A stretch of DNA of 60,870 bases from Ignavibacteriales bacterium (GCA_020061995.1 JAGUXE010000318.1:1-60870), one strand, 5' to 3'. Counted from the first letter of the stretch, positions 35,580 through 45,390 are shown. Translations and numbers: made by a program. Notes: generated by a model not told the origin, from the letters alone.

Positions 35580-35674
35580 GCGGCGTTTACTTCTATGAAT
35601 TACGATCCGGTAATTTTGTTTCTGTAAAGAAACTCCTTCTTATGAAATAAGAATAGAAATCATTCTCTTTTCTC

Positions 35675-35705
35675 AAATGGCATCTCGCACAGGATGCCAT
35701 TTTTA
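35675..35705. terminator. Hairpin terminator between the O-antigen ligase-like and CYTH genes
   Basis: An inverted repeat (AAATGGCATC 35675-35684 with GATGCCATTT 35693-35702, loop 8) is followed on the plus strand by a T-rich run. On the minus strand only three T follow. It lies 44 bases after the ligase-like gene and 96 bases before the CYTH frame. Confidence 0.6.
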
Positions 35706-35748
35706 TTTTAAACAAAGAAAATTTTTATACACCAGTTTTTTACTATTC

Positions 35749-37806
35749 TTATTTGTTTAAAACTACTTTAGAAATTTTCCACACCGCTAAATTAAGCCCG
35801 AGTATAAACCACAACATGGCAATAATTTCATGATCACCGAAATTCCATTCAGTTAAACCAGCTGCAAGAAAAGCTATAAATCCTCCCAAAACTCCCAAAG
35901 AGTAAGAGGAGAGAAACGGAATCTCTTTAACTTCATTAAATATCTTCAGATTAATTAAAAATATTTTAATCAATAAAAATAATACTGCTATCAGTCCGAA
36001 TCCTCCGAGTATAACAAGTATATGGACATAATTATTATGCATATGCCCTTGCACTTCTTTATCAAAAGGACGTTTGTATTCTCTATACAATTTAGCGAGA
36101 TCAATATCACCGACACCAAATAAGGGATAATCCTTAAATATTTCTAAACCGGCGTGCCATAAAGCAAAACGGGATGAGTTTGACATATTGTGAATATCCC
36201 AAATACTTTTCAATCTGCTCTGTTTAAAAGTAGTTATTATAATTTCATCGCCACTCTGCTTAATTGAGTTTATCTGCTTCTTGTAGAGAATAATCGGTTC
36301 CGCTTCATCCAATTTTTGCGAAGTAAAATTGAGTGAGTAAACTTCTTTTGAACCATCAACCAGCAAGGCTTCAGAACCGGCAAATGAAAAGTGGGTTAAC
36401 CGTTTTATTTTTTCTGTTTTTGAAATTAAATCAAGAGTTGAATCATTATGTTCAAAAAGATAAACAGCATTTGCATCTGAAGTTAGTAATCGTTTATTCA
36501 AAAGAAAGAAAGGTAAATACTTTTGAGTGTCATGAATTTTTACACCTCCGTTTACCGGCAAACCATTTTGTAAATCAAAGATTCGCAAACCCATTTCTGC
36601 CGAAAAAATTATTAATTTATTAGAATCAACATCCATTGTGCTATACTTATGGAAAGTGTTGTATCTAAAATTATTTTCAGGGGAATGAATATCAGGGTAA
36701 ATTGTTAAACCACTATCGAGATCAAGCACATAAAGTATTCTATTAAAATATTTATATGCATGAGTAAATCCGGTTGTTTGAAATTCATTGAGAATTTCAC
36801 CGTTTAATTTATTGAGTAATAAAAAGCGGGTATCGATAAGGTTTACTCCCAAAGTAGAATCATCAACCTCAAAAGAAGAGATTGCGGGAGATGGTGTTGG
36901 AATTTGTTTAACAAATTTTCCTTTTGAAATTATTTCGATTCCATTATCATAATCACTTAGAGAGAAGTCATTTTCGTTTACTGAAATATCATAAGCTTTT
37001 CCGTTTGTACTAAAATTTTTAGTTGAAATAAAACCCGAATTATTTTTATAAAATATGTCTATTTCACTCCACTCTTTATCGGTAACACTAAGAGCAATAA
37101 CCGCAACAACAAAAGGTAGAAGGTAAAGCCACTTCCTCTTAATTATCAGCATAAAAATAATTCCGGCAATTGCGGCAATCCAACCTGTTCTTTTATAAGT
37201 TGCAAAGAGTGCAAGCATTGATAACGACATTAAAAGAAGGGCAATAACTCTTACTTTCCAATTCTCTTTTTCATTAATGAAAAAGGCAAAACAGAACATT
37301 GCCGTAAAGGTCATTATCTCCGATGCGGTTATAGGATATTGAAATACCGATGGTCCCGATTGAACTACATGATAAAGATTATCTAAATAGAATTGTGCGG
37401 AAAAATAGAGGTAGATTAATATGCTTAGTAATGCAACGCTGAGATATATTCCGAAGTAAAATTTAATTTGTTTAAGCGAATTTGGTGAGGTTGATAAGAC
37501 ATATATTATCGGAAGTAATAAAACCCGCTTCAGTAAGTTATTAAAAGATGCTGCCGGTTCAATTGAAAATACAGTAGATAAGACTTCTGCCAGAATGAAA
37601 AAAAGAAGAGCATACTCAAGTCCGGTTTTCGAAAACGGATTTTTCTTCTCCTTGAAAAACTTTACTAAAATCGTTACTAATGCCCCATAATAACCAAGTT
37701 GATTAACGAAGATTGAATTGGTTAAACTTCCGAGAAATAAAATCAAGAAAAAGAAAATAATCTTATCAATCAGAGAAAGTGATTTTATTTCATCCACAAA
37801 TTTCAT
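35749..37806 (-). CDS. O-antigen ligase/polymerase (Wzy_C/WaaL family) with large inserted propeller-like domain
   Basis: A 685-residue membrane protein. About nine N-terminal helices (12-242, including FATYKRTGWIAAIAG near 200) and about three C-terminal ones flank the family's periplasmic loop, with landmarks RFALWHAGLEIF (546), PLFGVGDIDL (561) and HMHNNYVHIL (588). Between the last early helix and Arg546 lies an extra stretch of about 290 residues (245-535) with recurring strands such as ILYVLDLDSGL, KLIIFSAEMGLRIFDL and EIIITTFKQS, like a WD/LVIVD-type propeller. Normal proteins have a far smaller linker. It acts in O-antigen or polysaccharide assembly with the MsbA-like exporter, whose stop overlaps its start (TAATG). 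Confidence 0.85.
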   Translation of the reverse strand: MKFVDEIKSLSLIDKIIFFFLILFLGSLTNSIFVNQLGYYGALVTILVKFFKEKKNPFSKTGLEYALLFFILAEVLSTVFSIEPAASFNNLLKRVLLLPIIYVLSTSPNSLKQIKFYFGIYLSVALLSILIYLYFSAQFYLDNLYHVVQSGPSVFQYPITASEIMTFTAMFCFAFFINEKENWKVRVIALLLMSLSMLALFATYKRTGWIAAIAGIIFMLIIKRKWLYLLPFVVAVIALSVTDKEWSEIDIFYKNNSGFISTKNFSTNGKAYDISVNENDFSLSDYDNGIEIISKGKFVKQIPTPSPAISSFEVDDSTLGVNLIDTRFLLLNKLNGEILNEFQTTGFTHAYKYFNRILYVLDLDSGLTIYPDIHSPENNFRYNTFHKYSTMDVDSNKLIIFSAEMGLRIFDLQNGLPVNGGVKIHDTQKYLPFFLLNKRLLTSDANAVYLFEHNDSTLDLISKTEKIKRLTHFSFAGSEALLVDGSKEVYSLNFTSQKLDEAEPIILYKKQINSIKQSGDEIIITTFKQSRLKSIWDIHNMSNSSRFALWHAGLEIFKDYPLFGVGDIDLAKLYREYKRPFDKEVQGHMHNNYVHILVILGGFGLIAVLFLLIKIFLINLKIFNEVKEIPFLSSYSLGVLGGFIAFLAAGLTEWNFGDHEIIAMLWFILGLNLAVWKISKVVLNK

Positions 37807-39659
37807 TAAACGTCCCGAAACTGCATTTCATAAAGTTTCTTGTACACACCACTCTCGTTTGAAAGCAATTCGTTATGCGTTCCGGCTTGAACGATTTTCC
37901 CTTTTTCAATCACAAGAATTTTGGTTGCATTACGAATAGTACTTAAACGATGAGCTATAACAAAAGTAGTTCTGTTCTGCATCAACCTTTCAATCGCTTC
38001 TTGAACAAGCATTTCACTCTCATTATCAAGCGCTGAAGTTGCTTCATCGAATATCATAATGTCGGGATTTTTCAATAACGCTCTTGCAATCGAAAGGCGT
38101 TGCCTTTGTCCTCCCGAGATTTTTAAACCACGTTCACCAATAATTGTTTCATATCCATCCGGCATTTCATTTATAAAGCTATGTGCATTAGCCATTTTTG
38201 CAGCTTCGATAATTTTATCGAGTGAATAATCTCCCAAACCATAAGCAATATTACTTTTTATTGATTCATTAAAAAGAATTGTTTCTTGAGTTACTATTCC
38301 AAGAAATTTTCTCAAGTCTTCTATCTTGATATTTTTAATATCTACATCATCAAAAAATATTGTTCCTTTGGTCGGGTCATAAAACCTAGGCAGTAAATCG
38401 ACAAGAGTAGATTTACCGCCACCACTTGGTCCGACAAGAGCGATTATCTCCCCTTTTTTCACCTCAAAATTCAGGTCTTGCAAAACAAGTTCATCAGAAT
38501 CTTCATAATGAAAAGAGACATTCTCAAATTTTATCGAAGCATTAAATGTCTTTTTTACAATAGGTTTATCAATATTTTTAATTGCGGGTTCAGTATCAAT
38601 AATTTCAAAGATTCTTTCGCCGGCGGCACTTGATTCCTGAATACGGTTATTAACTCCGCTTAATTCCTTAATCGGAGTCATCAACTGAAAAATCGCGAAT
38701 AGAAAACCGAGGAACTCACTTGCTTTCAATCCGCTTCCTTCGATAACTAATCTGCCGCCATAATAGATAATCAATGCTCCGACAACAACGCTTAAAAATT
38801 CTGTAATCGGACTTGATGAGTTTCGTAATCTCACCATACTTAAAGTTTTTTTGAAATAAGACATCGTTCCGCCAAAAAACTTTTTGTTCTCATATTCTTC
38901 CATTCCAAAAGCTTTAACAATCTTTACTCCGGAAATTGTCTCATACAAAAGATTTGTTATGTCTGCAATACTTTGCTGTAATATTGCACTCTGTTTACGA
39001 AGTTTGATGCCAAGTAGAGCAATGAATATCAATGAAAATGGCAATACAATGAATGAGAAAAGAGTTAACTGCCAACTGATAGATAAAGCGATTCCCATGA
39101 ATACAATTATTGTAATCGGTTCACGCACCATATTTAAGAAAACAGTTGATACACTTGATTGGACAACACTTACATCATTGATAATCCGTGAAATAAGATT
39201 TCCTGTTTTTTCATTTTTGAAATAACCCATTGGCAATTTATGCAAATGTTTATAAGCTTGATTTCGAATATCTTTAACAACTCCCTGTTCAGCATAAGCA
39301 AGAAAATATGCCTGAAGATAGCCGAATAAATTTTTAAGAAAAAAGGCGAGCATTACAAGAAAAACTATTTTTGTAAGAGCATCAATTTTTGTCCCCGTGA
39401 AAATGAAATTATGGAAAGCATCGGCAAAGCTTTGTTGAACATCAGATAACCATTGCGGTAGTATTGAAGAAGTGGCGTTTTTTGTAGTCTCTTTTTCTAC
39501 GGTTGAAACTCCGCCAAGAAAAAGTGTATCAAGCAGAGGTATAAGAAGATAAATCGATGCACCATTTGCCACTGCGTAAAGAACACTAAAAACAATAGAA
39601 CTTGCTATATATTTTTTATATGGTTTTACAAACGATAAAATTCTGAAATAAGTTTTCAC
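37806..39659 (-). CDS. MsbA-like ABC exporter (lipid A/lipid-linked glycan flippase type)
   Basis: A 617-residue half transporter fused to its ATPase. Six helices span about 15-330, with an unusually long first periplasmic loop (about 55-90). The nucleotide-binding domain starts at about 365 and has Walker A GPSGGGKSTL (410-419), Q-loop VTQETILF, signature ISGGQRQRL and Walker B IMIFDEATSALD, then the H-loop in VIAHRLSTI. It most resembles MsbA and lipid exporters of the same clade. It lies in an envelope gene set with GT9 upstream and the O-antigen ligase-like gene downstream, so a lipid A or lipid-linked saccharide is the likely cargo. Confidence 0.93.
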   Translation of the reverse strand: MKTYFRILSFVKPYKKYIASSIVFSVLYAVANGASIYLLIPLLDTLFLGGVSTVEKETTKNATSSILPQWLSDVQQSFADAFHNFIFTGTKIDALTKIVFLVMLAFFLKNLFGYLQAYFLAYAEQGVVKDIRNQAYKHLHKLPMGYFKNEKTGNLISRIINDVSVVQSSVSTVFLNMVREPITIIVFMGIALSISWQLTLFSFIVLPFSLIFIALLGIKLRKQSAILQQSIADITNLLYETISGVKIVKAFGMEEYENKKFFGGTMSYFKKTLSMVRLRNSSSPITEFLSVVVGALIIYYGGRLVIEGSGLKASEFLGFLFAIFQLMTPIKELSGVNNRIQESSAAGERIFEIIDTEPAIKNIDKPIVKKTFNASIKFENVSFHYEDSDELVLQDLNFEVKKGEIIALVGPSGGGKSTLVDLLPRFYDPTKGTIFFDDVDIKNIKIEDLRKFLGIVTQETILFNESIKSNIAYGLGDYSLDKIIEAAKMANAHSFINEMPDGYETIIGERGLKISGGQRQRLSIARALLKNPDIMIFDEATSALDNESEMLVQEAIERLMQNRTTFVIAHRLSTIRNATKILVIEKGKIVQAGTHNELLSNESGVYKKLYEMQFRDV

Positions 39660-39671
39660 TTTAAATCACAC

Positions 39672-40796
39672 CTAATTTTCTACAACTGAAATATTATACT
39701 TTTTCTTTAGAATGTCGAGAACAGTTTCTTCAACTTTATCGACTCTCAATTTTTCCATACATAATGTGGGACGTTTATACTTGCATATTTCCCACTGTTG
39801 AGGTTTTGGATTTTTAAATTTACATGGGACACAATCTAACGATGCAAATAAGTTTCTTGAATAACCAGCCGGATCATAAACACCGGTATCTTTTGGGTCA
39901 GCATAACCGGTAAGCATTAAAGCCGCTATATTTAGAGCAGTTGCGATGTGTAATGTTCCGGTATCAGGACCAATTACTAGATTAACTTCTTTTATAAGAG
40001 CTATTAAATCTCGAACATTTGTTTTTCCGGCAAAGGAGACAGAAGGATGTTTCATTAAGTTCTGAACTTTAACAATTTCCTCGCCTTCTTTTGCAGTGCC
40101 GGTAAATATAATCTTGGCATTAACTTTATCAATCAAACCGTCAGCTAATTTTGCAAAATACTCGGTTACCCATTGTCTTGGAGAATTGGGTTCACTGCAT
40201 CCAACTTGCAAACATACAACTAAATCAGATTTTGTTATATTATTTTCAGTGAGAAAAAGCCGTATTCTTGTTTCTTCATTTTGCGAAGTAAATAAAACGG
40301 TTTTGTCTCCGTTTACTTCCTTGGTCCATTCATAAACGGAACCTAATTCTGCTAATACTGCATGACCTTTTCTTTCATAAACAAGATGCAGATACTTATC
40401 TGCTTTATTTTTAAATCCAATTCTGTACTTCGCTCCGGTCAATATTGACATTAGAGTATAATGAGAATTAACTTCCTGCACTAAAACCACATCATACTTT
40501 GATTTTCTCAATTTCAGAAAGAACTTAATATGGTATAACAATGATGCTTTACTTTTAATAGGAATTATGTCATTTAAACCCGGATAATTCTTTAGAACTT
40601 CAACGGAGTTGCTGCTTACAACTACATCGATAATTGAATCAGGAAAACTATTTATCAATCTATTTAGTACCGGTGTTATAAAAGTTATATCACCGAGTAA
40701 ACCATCTCTTATCACTAAGAATTTTGGTTTATTCTTCCTTCTAATAAATTCAAAAAAAATCTCTTTATCCATATCCGCCGACATACAAAAATGCAT
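39672..40796 (-). CDS. Glycosyltransferase family 9 (heptosyltransferase-like)
   Basis: A 374-residue GT-B enzyme. N-terminal LVIRDGLLGDITFITPVLNRL starts at about 27. The donor-site segment LVIGPDTGTLHIATALNI (about 270-287) carries the conserved Asp-Thr-Gly. A cysteine-rich C-terminal section (CVPCKFKNP, ICKYKRPTLCMEKL) is common in this family. ATG at 40796 overlaps the upstream M50 protease gene by 32 bases; a third ATG (40772) would shorten the overlap to 8 and might be used, with a GGCGG just ahead. Its products probably enter the polysaccharide pathway served by the adjacent ABC exporter and ligase. Confidence 0.9.
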   Translation of the reverse strand: MHFCMSADMDKEIFFEFIRRKNKPKFLVIRDGLLGDITFITPVLNRLINSFPDSIIDVVVSSNSVEVLKNYPGLNDIIPIKSKASLLYHIKFFLKLRKSKYDVVLVQEVNSHYTLMSILTGAKYRIGFKNKADKYLHLVYERKGHAVLAELGSVYEWTKEVNGDKTVLFTSQNEETRIRLFLTENNITKSDLVVCLQVGCSEPNSPRQWVTEYFAKLADGLIDKVNAKIIFTGTAKEGEEIVKVQNLMKHPSVSFAGKTNVRDLIALIKEVNLVIGPDTGTLHIATALNIAALMLTGYADPKDTGVYDPAGYSRNLFASLDCVPCKFKNPKPQQWEICKYKRPTLCMEKLRVDKVEETVLDILKKKYNISVVEN

Positions 40797-41427
40797 TTAG
40801 TATCGAATTAATAATACCGAAAAAGTATTTCCATAAAGGGCTATAAATAAAAAATATTAACAAAATGGAACCGTAAATTCCTAAATTCAATAAAGACGCC
40901 GTAAATCTGTTCGGGAAAAGATCATACAAAATATGTGAGCCGTCTAGCGGTGGAATAGGAAGTAAGTTGAATAAGCATAGAAAAATATTGAAGTAAACAC
41001 CAAACCAAATCATATTTATAACAGATTCACGAAATGTAAATTCAATTGGAACTTTTGTTATCACTACAAACAAAACAAAAAATAAAATCGCCAATAAAAA
41101 ATTTGAGGCAGGTCCTGCAAAAGAAACTAATGCATCATCAGTAAGCTGATTCCTAAAATTTCTTCTATCAACCGGGACAGGTTTTGCCCAACCAATTAAA
41201 GCTAATCCCGAAGCAAAAGACATAAATGGCATCAGTACAGAGCCAAACAAATCAATGTGCTTAATTGGATTTAAAGTAAGTCTTCCTTGATTTTTTGCTG
41301 TATTATCCCCCTTCTTATGAGCAACAAAAGCATGAGCAAATTCATGTACAGCCAATGAAATAAAGAAGAAAGGTAAAAATGTTAAAAACGAAATTAATTT
41401 TTCACTTATTTGAATATCTGACATCAA
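40765..41427 (-). CDS. Site-2-protease-like M50 metalloprotease
   Basis: A 220-residue intramembrane zinc protease. HEFAH (28-32) forms the zinc site in the first helix, and LNLLPIPPLDGSHIL (about 155-169) supplies the third ligand Asp. About five helices are visible, the minimal YwhC-like S2P topology without a PDZ domain. Such proteins cleave transmembrane substrates; the target is unknown. It follows the recombinase gene by a single base and overlaps the next gene, within a long minus-strand gene run. Confidence 0.92.
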   Translation of the reverse strand: MMSDIQISEKLISFLTFLPFFFISLAVHEFAHAFVAHKKGDNTAKNQGRLTLNPIKHIDLFGSVLMPFMSFASGLALIGWAKPVPVDRRNFRNQLTDDALVSFAGPASNFLLAILFFVLFVVITKVPIEFTFRESVINMIWFGVYFNIFLCLFNLLPIPPLDGSHILYDLFPNRFTASLLNLGIYGSILLIFFIYSPLWKYFFGIINSILNAFLYVGGYG

Positions 41428-42339
41428 TTAACCTCTCGGATGGAACCGCTTGTGTTCCTGTTTAATAAAATCACGATCAATGTGAGTATAAATTTGTGTA
41501 GTTGAAATATCTGCATGCCCAAGCATTTCTTGAACAGCTCTTAAATCAGCTCCACCCTCAAGTAGATGAGTTGCAAACGAATGCCTGAAGGTATGTGGGT
41601 GAACATTCTTTTCTATACCTGCTAATTTTGTGTATTGAGAAATCATCTTCCACAATCCCATTCGAGAGAATTTTGTCCCGCGTCTATTAAGGAATAACGA
41701 TGTGAAACTTTTCCCTTTCTTCTCAAGTATTGGTCTGCTTTCAATCAAATATTTTCTAATCCATTTTATGGCACTAGAACCAATCGGAACAACTCGTTCT
41801 TTTGAGCCTTTACCAAAAACTCTTATCGCCTCATCATCTAAATATAAATCTGATATTTTCATACTAATAAGTTCTGAAACTCGTAAGCCGCAAGCATAAA
41901 ATACTTCAAGAATAGTTCTGTCACGAATTCCGGTAACATCATTAATCGAAGGTTGATTTAATATTTTATCGATTTCATTGATGTTCAAAACTTCGGGAAG
42001 TTTTTTTGCGATTCGAGGAGACTTCAGTTTATCTATCGGATTTTCAACTATATAGCCTGATAATATTAAAAATTTGAAAAAGCCTTTAAGCGAAGAAAAA
42101 TATCTCGCTGTTGAAGTATCTGACAACCCAAGTCTATTAAGTAAAGAAAAGAAAAGAACTATTTCTTTCCCTGTAATTTCATTTAAGTCGGTTACTTTTT
42201 TTTCAATTAAAAAGATAAAGAATTGATTAAGATCATTTTTATAAGCTTCGATTGTTAGTTTGGAAAGATTTCTTTCTAATTGGAGAATAGATAAATATTC
42301 ATCAACAAATTGAGCTAATTCAATCGGAAGAGGATTCAA
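41428..42339 (-). CDS. xerD: Tyrosine recombinase XerC/XerD type
   Basis: A 303-residue site-specific recombinase. The SAM-like N-terminal core-binding domain (about 10-100) precedes the catalytic domain with the five active residues: Arg in ACGLRVSEL (about 155), Lys in FGKGSKERVVP, His-x-x-Arg in HPHTFRHSFATHLL, His in LGHADISTTQIY, and the nucleophile Tyr in that last segment. It has full size with no insertion, consistent with chromosome dimer resolution at dif rather than an integrase. The start is TTG, overlapping the upstream HD gene stop as TTGA. XerC and XerD cannot be separated from sequence alone. Confidence 0.9.
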   Translation of the reverse strand: MNPLPIELAQFVDEYLSILQLERNLSKLTIEAYKNDLNQFFIFLIEKKVTDLNEITGKEIVLFFSLLNRLGLSDTSTARYFSSLKGFFKFLILSGYIVENPIDKLKSPRIAKKLPEVLNINEIDKILNQPSINDVTGIRDRTILEVFYACGLRVSELISMKISDLYLDDEAIRVFGKGSKERVVPIGSSAIKWIRKYLIESRPILEKKGKSFTSLFLNRRGTKFSRMGLWKMISQYTKLAGIEKNVHPHTFRHSFATHLLEGGADLRAVQEMLGHADISTTQIYTHIDRDFIKQEHKRFHPRG

Positions 42340-44516
42340 TCTTTATTTTCCATCTCTTCTTGCTTAGGATATCGTATGCGCCTGTGATGTTGACCTAACA
42401 GAATACTCGAATAAGCCTCTTTAATTCTAGAAATATCAGCAAAAGTTAACGGTGACTCATCTAATTGTCCATCTGTTAATCGTGCATTGATGAGATTATT
42501 TATGAGATTTTCAATCTTCTCAATATCTGGATTATCAATCGACCGAACTGCAGATTCACATATATCTGCAAGCATAACTAATGCCGTCTCCTTTGATTGA
42601 GGTTTTGGTCCCGGGTACCTGAAATTATTAATATCAACGTTTTCTTCACCATAAAGAGTTTTGGATTTCTCATAGAAATATGTAATTGTTGCCGTCCCAT
42701 GGTGCATTGGGATAAATTCAATAATCTCTTCGGGTAGATTATTTTCTTTTCCTAATTCGATACCTTGTCGCACATGATTTATTATCACTCTCACACTTTC
42801 AGTAGGAGACAATTCTTCATGTAAATTATTGTTATCAAGTTGATTCTCAACAAAATATTGGGGTGCAGCGATTTTGCCAATGTCGTGATAATATGCACCA
42901 ACCCTTGCTAATAAAGGATTTGCCCCTATCTTTTCTGCAGCTGCCTCAACCAATGTCCCCATTGTTAATGAGTGGCTAAATGAACCTGGAGCTTTTCTTG
43001 CAAGATCACGCAATAACGGACGGTCAAAATTGGATAATTCCAATAAGGTTAACTCTGTTGTAATCTTGAACAATTTTTCAAAAAAGATTAATAAACCATA
43101 TGTTAATACGGGACTAATTAATGCGCTTGTCCCTGCAAAAGCAAATTCAATCAATATTTTCTGCCATGATTCAAATCTTTCAAATCCGAAAATTAATATT
43201 GAAGTAGTATATCCAATCAGAATAAAAATAAATGAACGGAAAATTTGTGTCCTGTTTTTAATATCTCTCACAGTGTAAACTGCAAGGGCACCGGCAATTA
43301 CATTCATTACAACAAAAGTATAATCATTACCTCTTAATGCACCCGCTATTAATGCTATGATTACTGTACTATAAAAACCAACCCTCGAATCAAACATTAT
43401 TGTAAATAACATTGACGCTGCCGGAATGAATATTAATAACTTTATGGAATCAGTAACCGAAATCTGGTTAGTTAAAAATGTTACAAATGATACCCACGTA
43501 ATTAATATTCCGACCAATAGTAGCTTAAGATTATCTCCATAGATTTTTTTTCGGAACAGAAAGATATAGATGCTAAATAAAAACAATAATGACAAAATGT
43601 GTAAAAACTGTCCCACCCATTGCAGGAGCAGATCAACATCCCCCATCTTTTCTCCCTTGGCAAGCCGGAATGAGTCAATTTTAAGTTTAACATCATTTGT
43701 TATGCGGTCATGCTTAGCGACAATTCTTTCATTCTCATTTACAATTCCTGCAAACTTAGATACTTTATCCTGAGCTAATTCGATTTCCTCTTGAGTAAGT
43801 TCAGGGCTATAAACGATATTAGGTAAAACGAAATGAATCGCATAATTAAATATTGCTTCTTCATATTCAGACGATAAATATTCGGAACTTAATGACGCAC
43901 GTAATGTTGTTTTGAAAATTTCGGGAGTTAAATATTTTCCCTTTCGCTCTATCTGATCAACATTCCCGAGGCGAACTGCGATACTATCACCTGTTATTTG
44001 TTCATAGTTTAGACTCAATATGCCAATACCATAGAGATCCTTGATTGCTTTTTCGATATGAATAAAGACCTCTTTAATTCCGCTATTGCTTTCTCTTAAT
44101 GCTTGGGTGTCTTTTATTCTTAACGTCTTGAATATTCTATAATGCTCAGATGATAAAAAGGTTGGATTTTCAAAATTACTTTGATTGTGGGAAAGATTTG
44201 AATCGATTATCGAAATTAAAAATTTGTTATAAGAAAAAAGTGAGTCAATCGTCTCTTTTGTCTTTTGATCGTTCTTAATAAAAATGGGGAGAACACTTTT
44301 TCTGGCAGATTCTAATTCTTTTCTATAGACTTCTGAGTTTTTATTTATTGGGAAACTAAAGTTGGCAATCAAATCATCCTGTATCCATATGGTACCGACG
44401 GATACTTCGGACTCAAGTGACTCTCCTCTCGGAAACATCAAAACTATCAATATTGATACTGAAAAGAGTATCAAAAATTTAATTCTTAAACTTGTTTTTA
44501 GTTTTTCTTTTTTCAT
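42336..44516 (-). CDS. 7TM-HD phosphodiesterase (PgpH-like, c-di-AMP class)
   Basis: A 726-residue membrane protein of the 7TMR-HD family. One N-terminal helix (about 12-28) precedes an extracytoplasmic 7TMR-HDED domain (about 45-295). Seven helices (about 300-490) lead to a cytoplasmic HD phosphohydrolase domain with His544-Asp545 in YYHDIGK and a later metal motif PMHHGTATI (about 604). Homologues such as PgpH hydrolyse cyclic di-AMP, so a second-messenger role is likely although the substrate is not proven here. The stop overlaps the xerD TTG start. Confidence 0.93.
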   Translation of the reverse strand: MKKEKLKTSLRIKFLILFSVSILIVLMFPRGESLESEVSVGTIWIQDDLIANFSFPINKNSEVYRKELESARKSVLPIFIKNDQKTKETIDSLFSYNKFLISIIDSNLSHNQSNFENPTFLSSEHYRIFKTLRIKDTQALRESNSGIKEVFIHIEKAIKDLYGIGILSLNYEQITGDSIAVRLGNVDQIERKGKYLTPEIFKTTLRASLSSEYLSSEYEEAIFNYAIHFVLPNIVYSPELTQEEIELAQDKVSKFAGIVNENERIVAKHDRITNDVKLKIDSFRLAKGEKMGDVDLLLQWVGQFLHILSLLFLFSIYIFLFRKKIYGDNLKLLLVGILITWVSFVTFLTNQISVTDSIKLLIFIPAASMLFTIMFDSRVGFYSTVIIALIAGALRGNDYTFVVMNVIAGALAVYTVRDIKNRTQIFRSFIFILIGYTTSILIFGFERFESWQKILIEFAFAGTSALISPVLTYGLLIFFEKLFKITTELTLLELSNFDRPLLRDLARKAPGSFSHSLTMGTLVEAAAEKIGANPLLARVGAYYHDIGKIAAPQYFVENQLDNNNLHEELSPTESVRVIINHVRQGIELGKENNLPEEIIEFIPMHHGTATITYFYEKSKTLYGEENVDINNFRYPGPKPQSKETALVMLADICESAVRSIDNPDIEKIENLINNLINARLTDGQLDESPLTFADISRIKEAYSSILLGQHHRRIRYPKQEEMENKD

Positions 44517-44517
44517 C

Positions 44518-45390
44518 CTATTTGGACAATGTTTTTGCTTTTAAAACCATTTCTAAAAACTCAGCTACTCCGTCTTCATGATTAGTCCGCTGAGTAACAT
44601 GATCAGATTTAAATTTTATTTCAGCGACTGCATTTGCTACTGCAATTTTTAAGGCTTTAGTTTCAAAAAGAGATTTGTCGTTATGCCAATCACCGAGTAC
44701 GGCTGTTTCATTCCATTTTATTTTCAATTTCTTTAATAAATGTTTAAGACCTGTTCCTTTCGAGGCACCTTTTTTCCTAACTTCAAGGAAATACATCTGG
44801 TTATGTGATTGAGAACGATAATAATTTGTTGTCAATCCCCAAGTGTATGGAAAATTTAAACGATTATTCACTTCAACTATACTTTCCTTATAATCACTCA
44901 TCATTACAACTTCAAGCGTATTTTCCAGATATGGACCGTAATATGGAACTTCTTCAAATTTTGCACCAAATTTATTTAAAATGCTAGGGACTATTGAATT
45001 ATGGTCATCATAATATATCGCATCAGCATGGCAAAGAGCCAATTTGAATAAATATTTATCTGCATAAGCTATAACCTTTTTCATATCGCTTACAGGAATG
45101 TAGGACTGAAAAATCGTATTCCCATCGGGAAAACTTTTAATCAATGTTCCATCCAAAGAGATGAGTGGAATTTTTAAATCAAGTTCTCTGGCATAATCTA
45201 CGAATGCAGTATGTAGTCTTCCGCTTGCAAACGTAAAAAGTATATTCTTCTTTTTAAGTTCCGCAACTAATCTTTTAGATTCTTCTCCAATCTCACCGTC
45301 ATCATTTAATAGAGTACCGTCAAGATCGAAAACAATCAACTTTAATTTTTCTAATGATTTATCTGTTATCATAATTTCATTTCCTCCCAC
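44518..45390 (-). CDS. Cof-type HAD-IIB phosphatase
   Basis: A 290-residue haloacid dehalogenase-family hydrolase. Motif I is VFDLDGTLLND (about 20-30, nucleophile Asp), motif II FASGRLHTA (about 54), and the Cof-type cap lies at about 90-195. Motif III/IV occurs in KGTGLKHLL and AVLGDWHNDKSLFE (about 237-250). Such enzymes dephosphorylate sugar phosphates or cofactors such as pyridoxal phosphate. The start may be at a later ATG (MITDKSLEKLK, seven codons in) because GGAGG lies before it. It directly precedes the 7TM-HD gene. Confidence 0.9.
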   Translation of the reverse strand: MGGNEIMITDKSLEKLKLIVFDLDGTLLNDDGEIGEESKRLVAELKKKNILFTFASGRLHTAFVDYARELDLKIPLISLDGTLIKSFPDGNTIFQSYIPVSDMKKVIAYADKYLFKLALCHADAIYYDDHNSIVPSILNKFGAKFEEVPYYGPYLENTLEVVMMSDYKESIVEVNNRLNFPYTWGLTTNYYRSQSHNQMYFLEVRKKGASKGTGLKHLLKKLKIKWNETAVLGDWHNDKSLFETKALKIAVANAVAEIKFKSDHVTQRTNHEDGVAEFLEMVLKAKTLSK

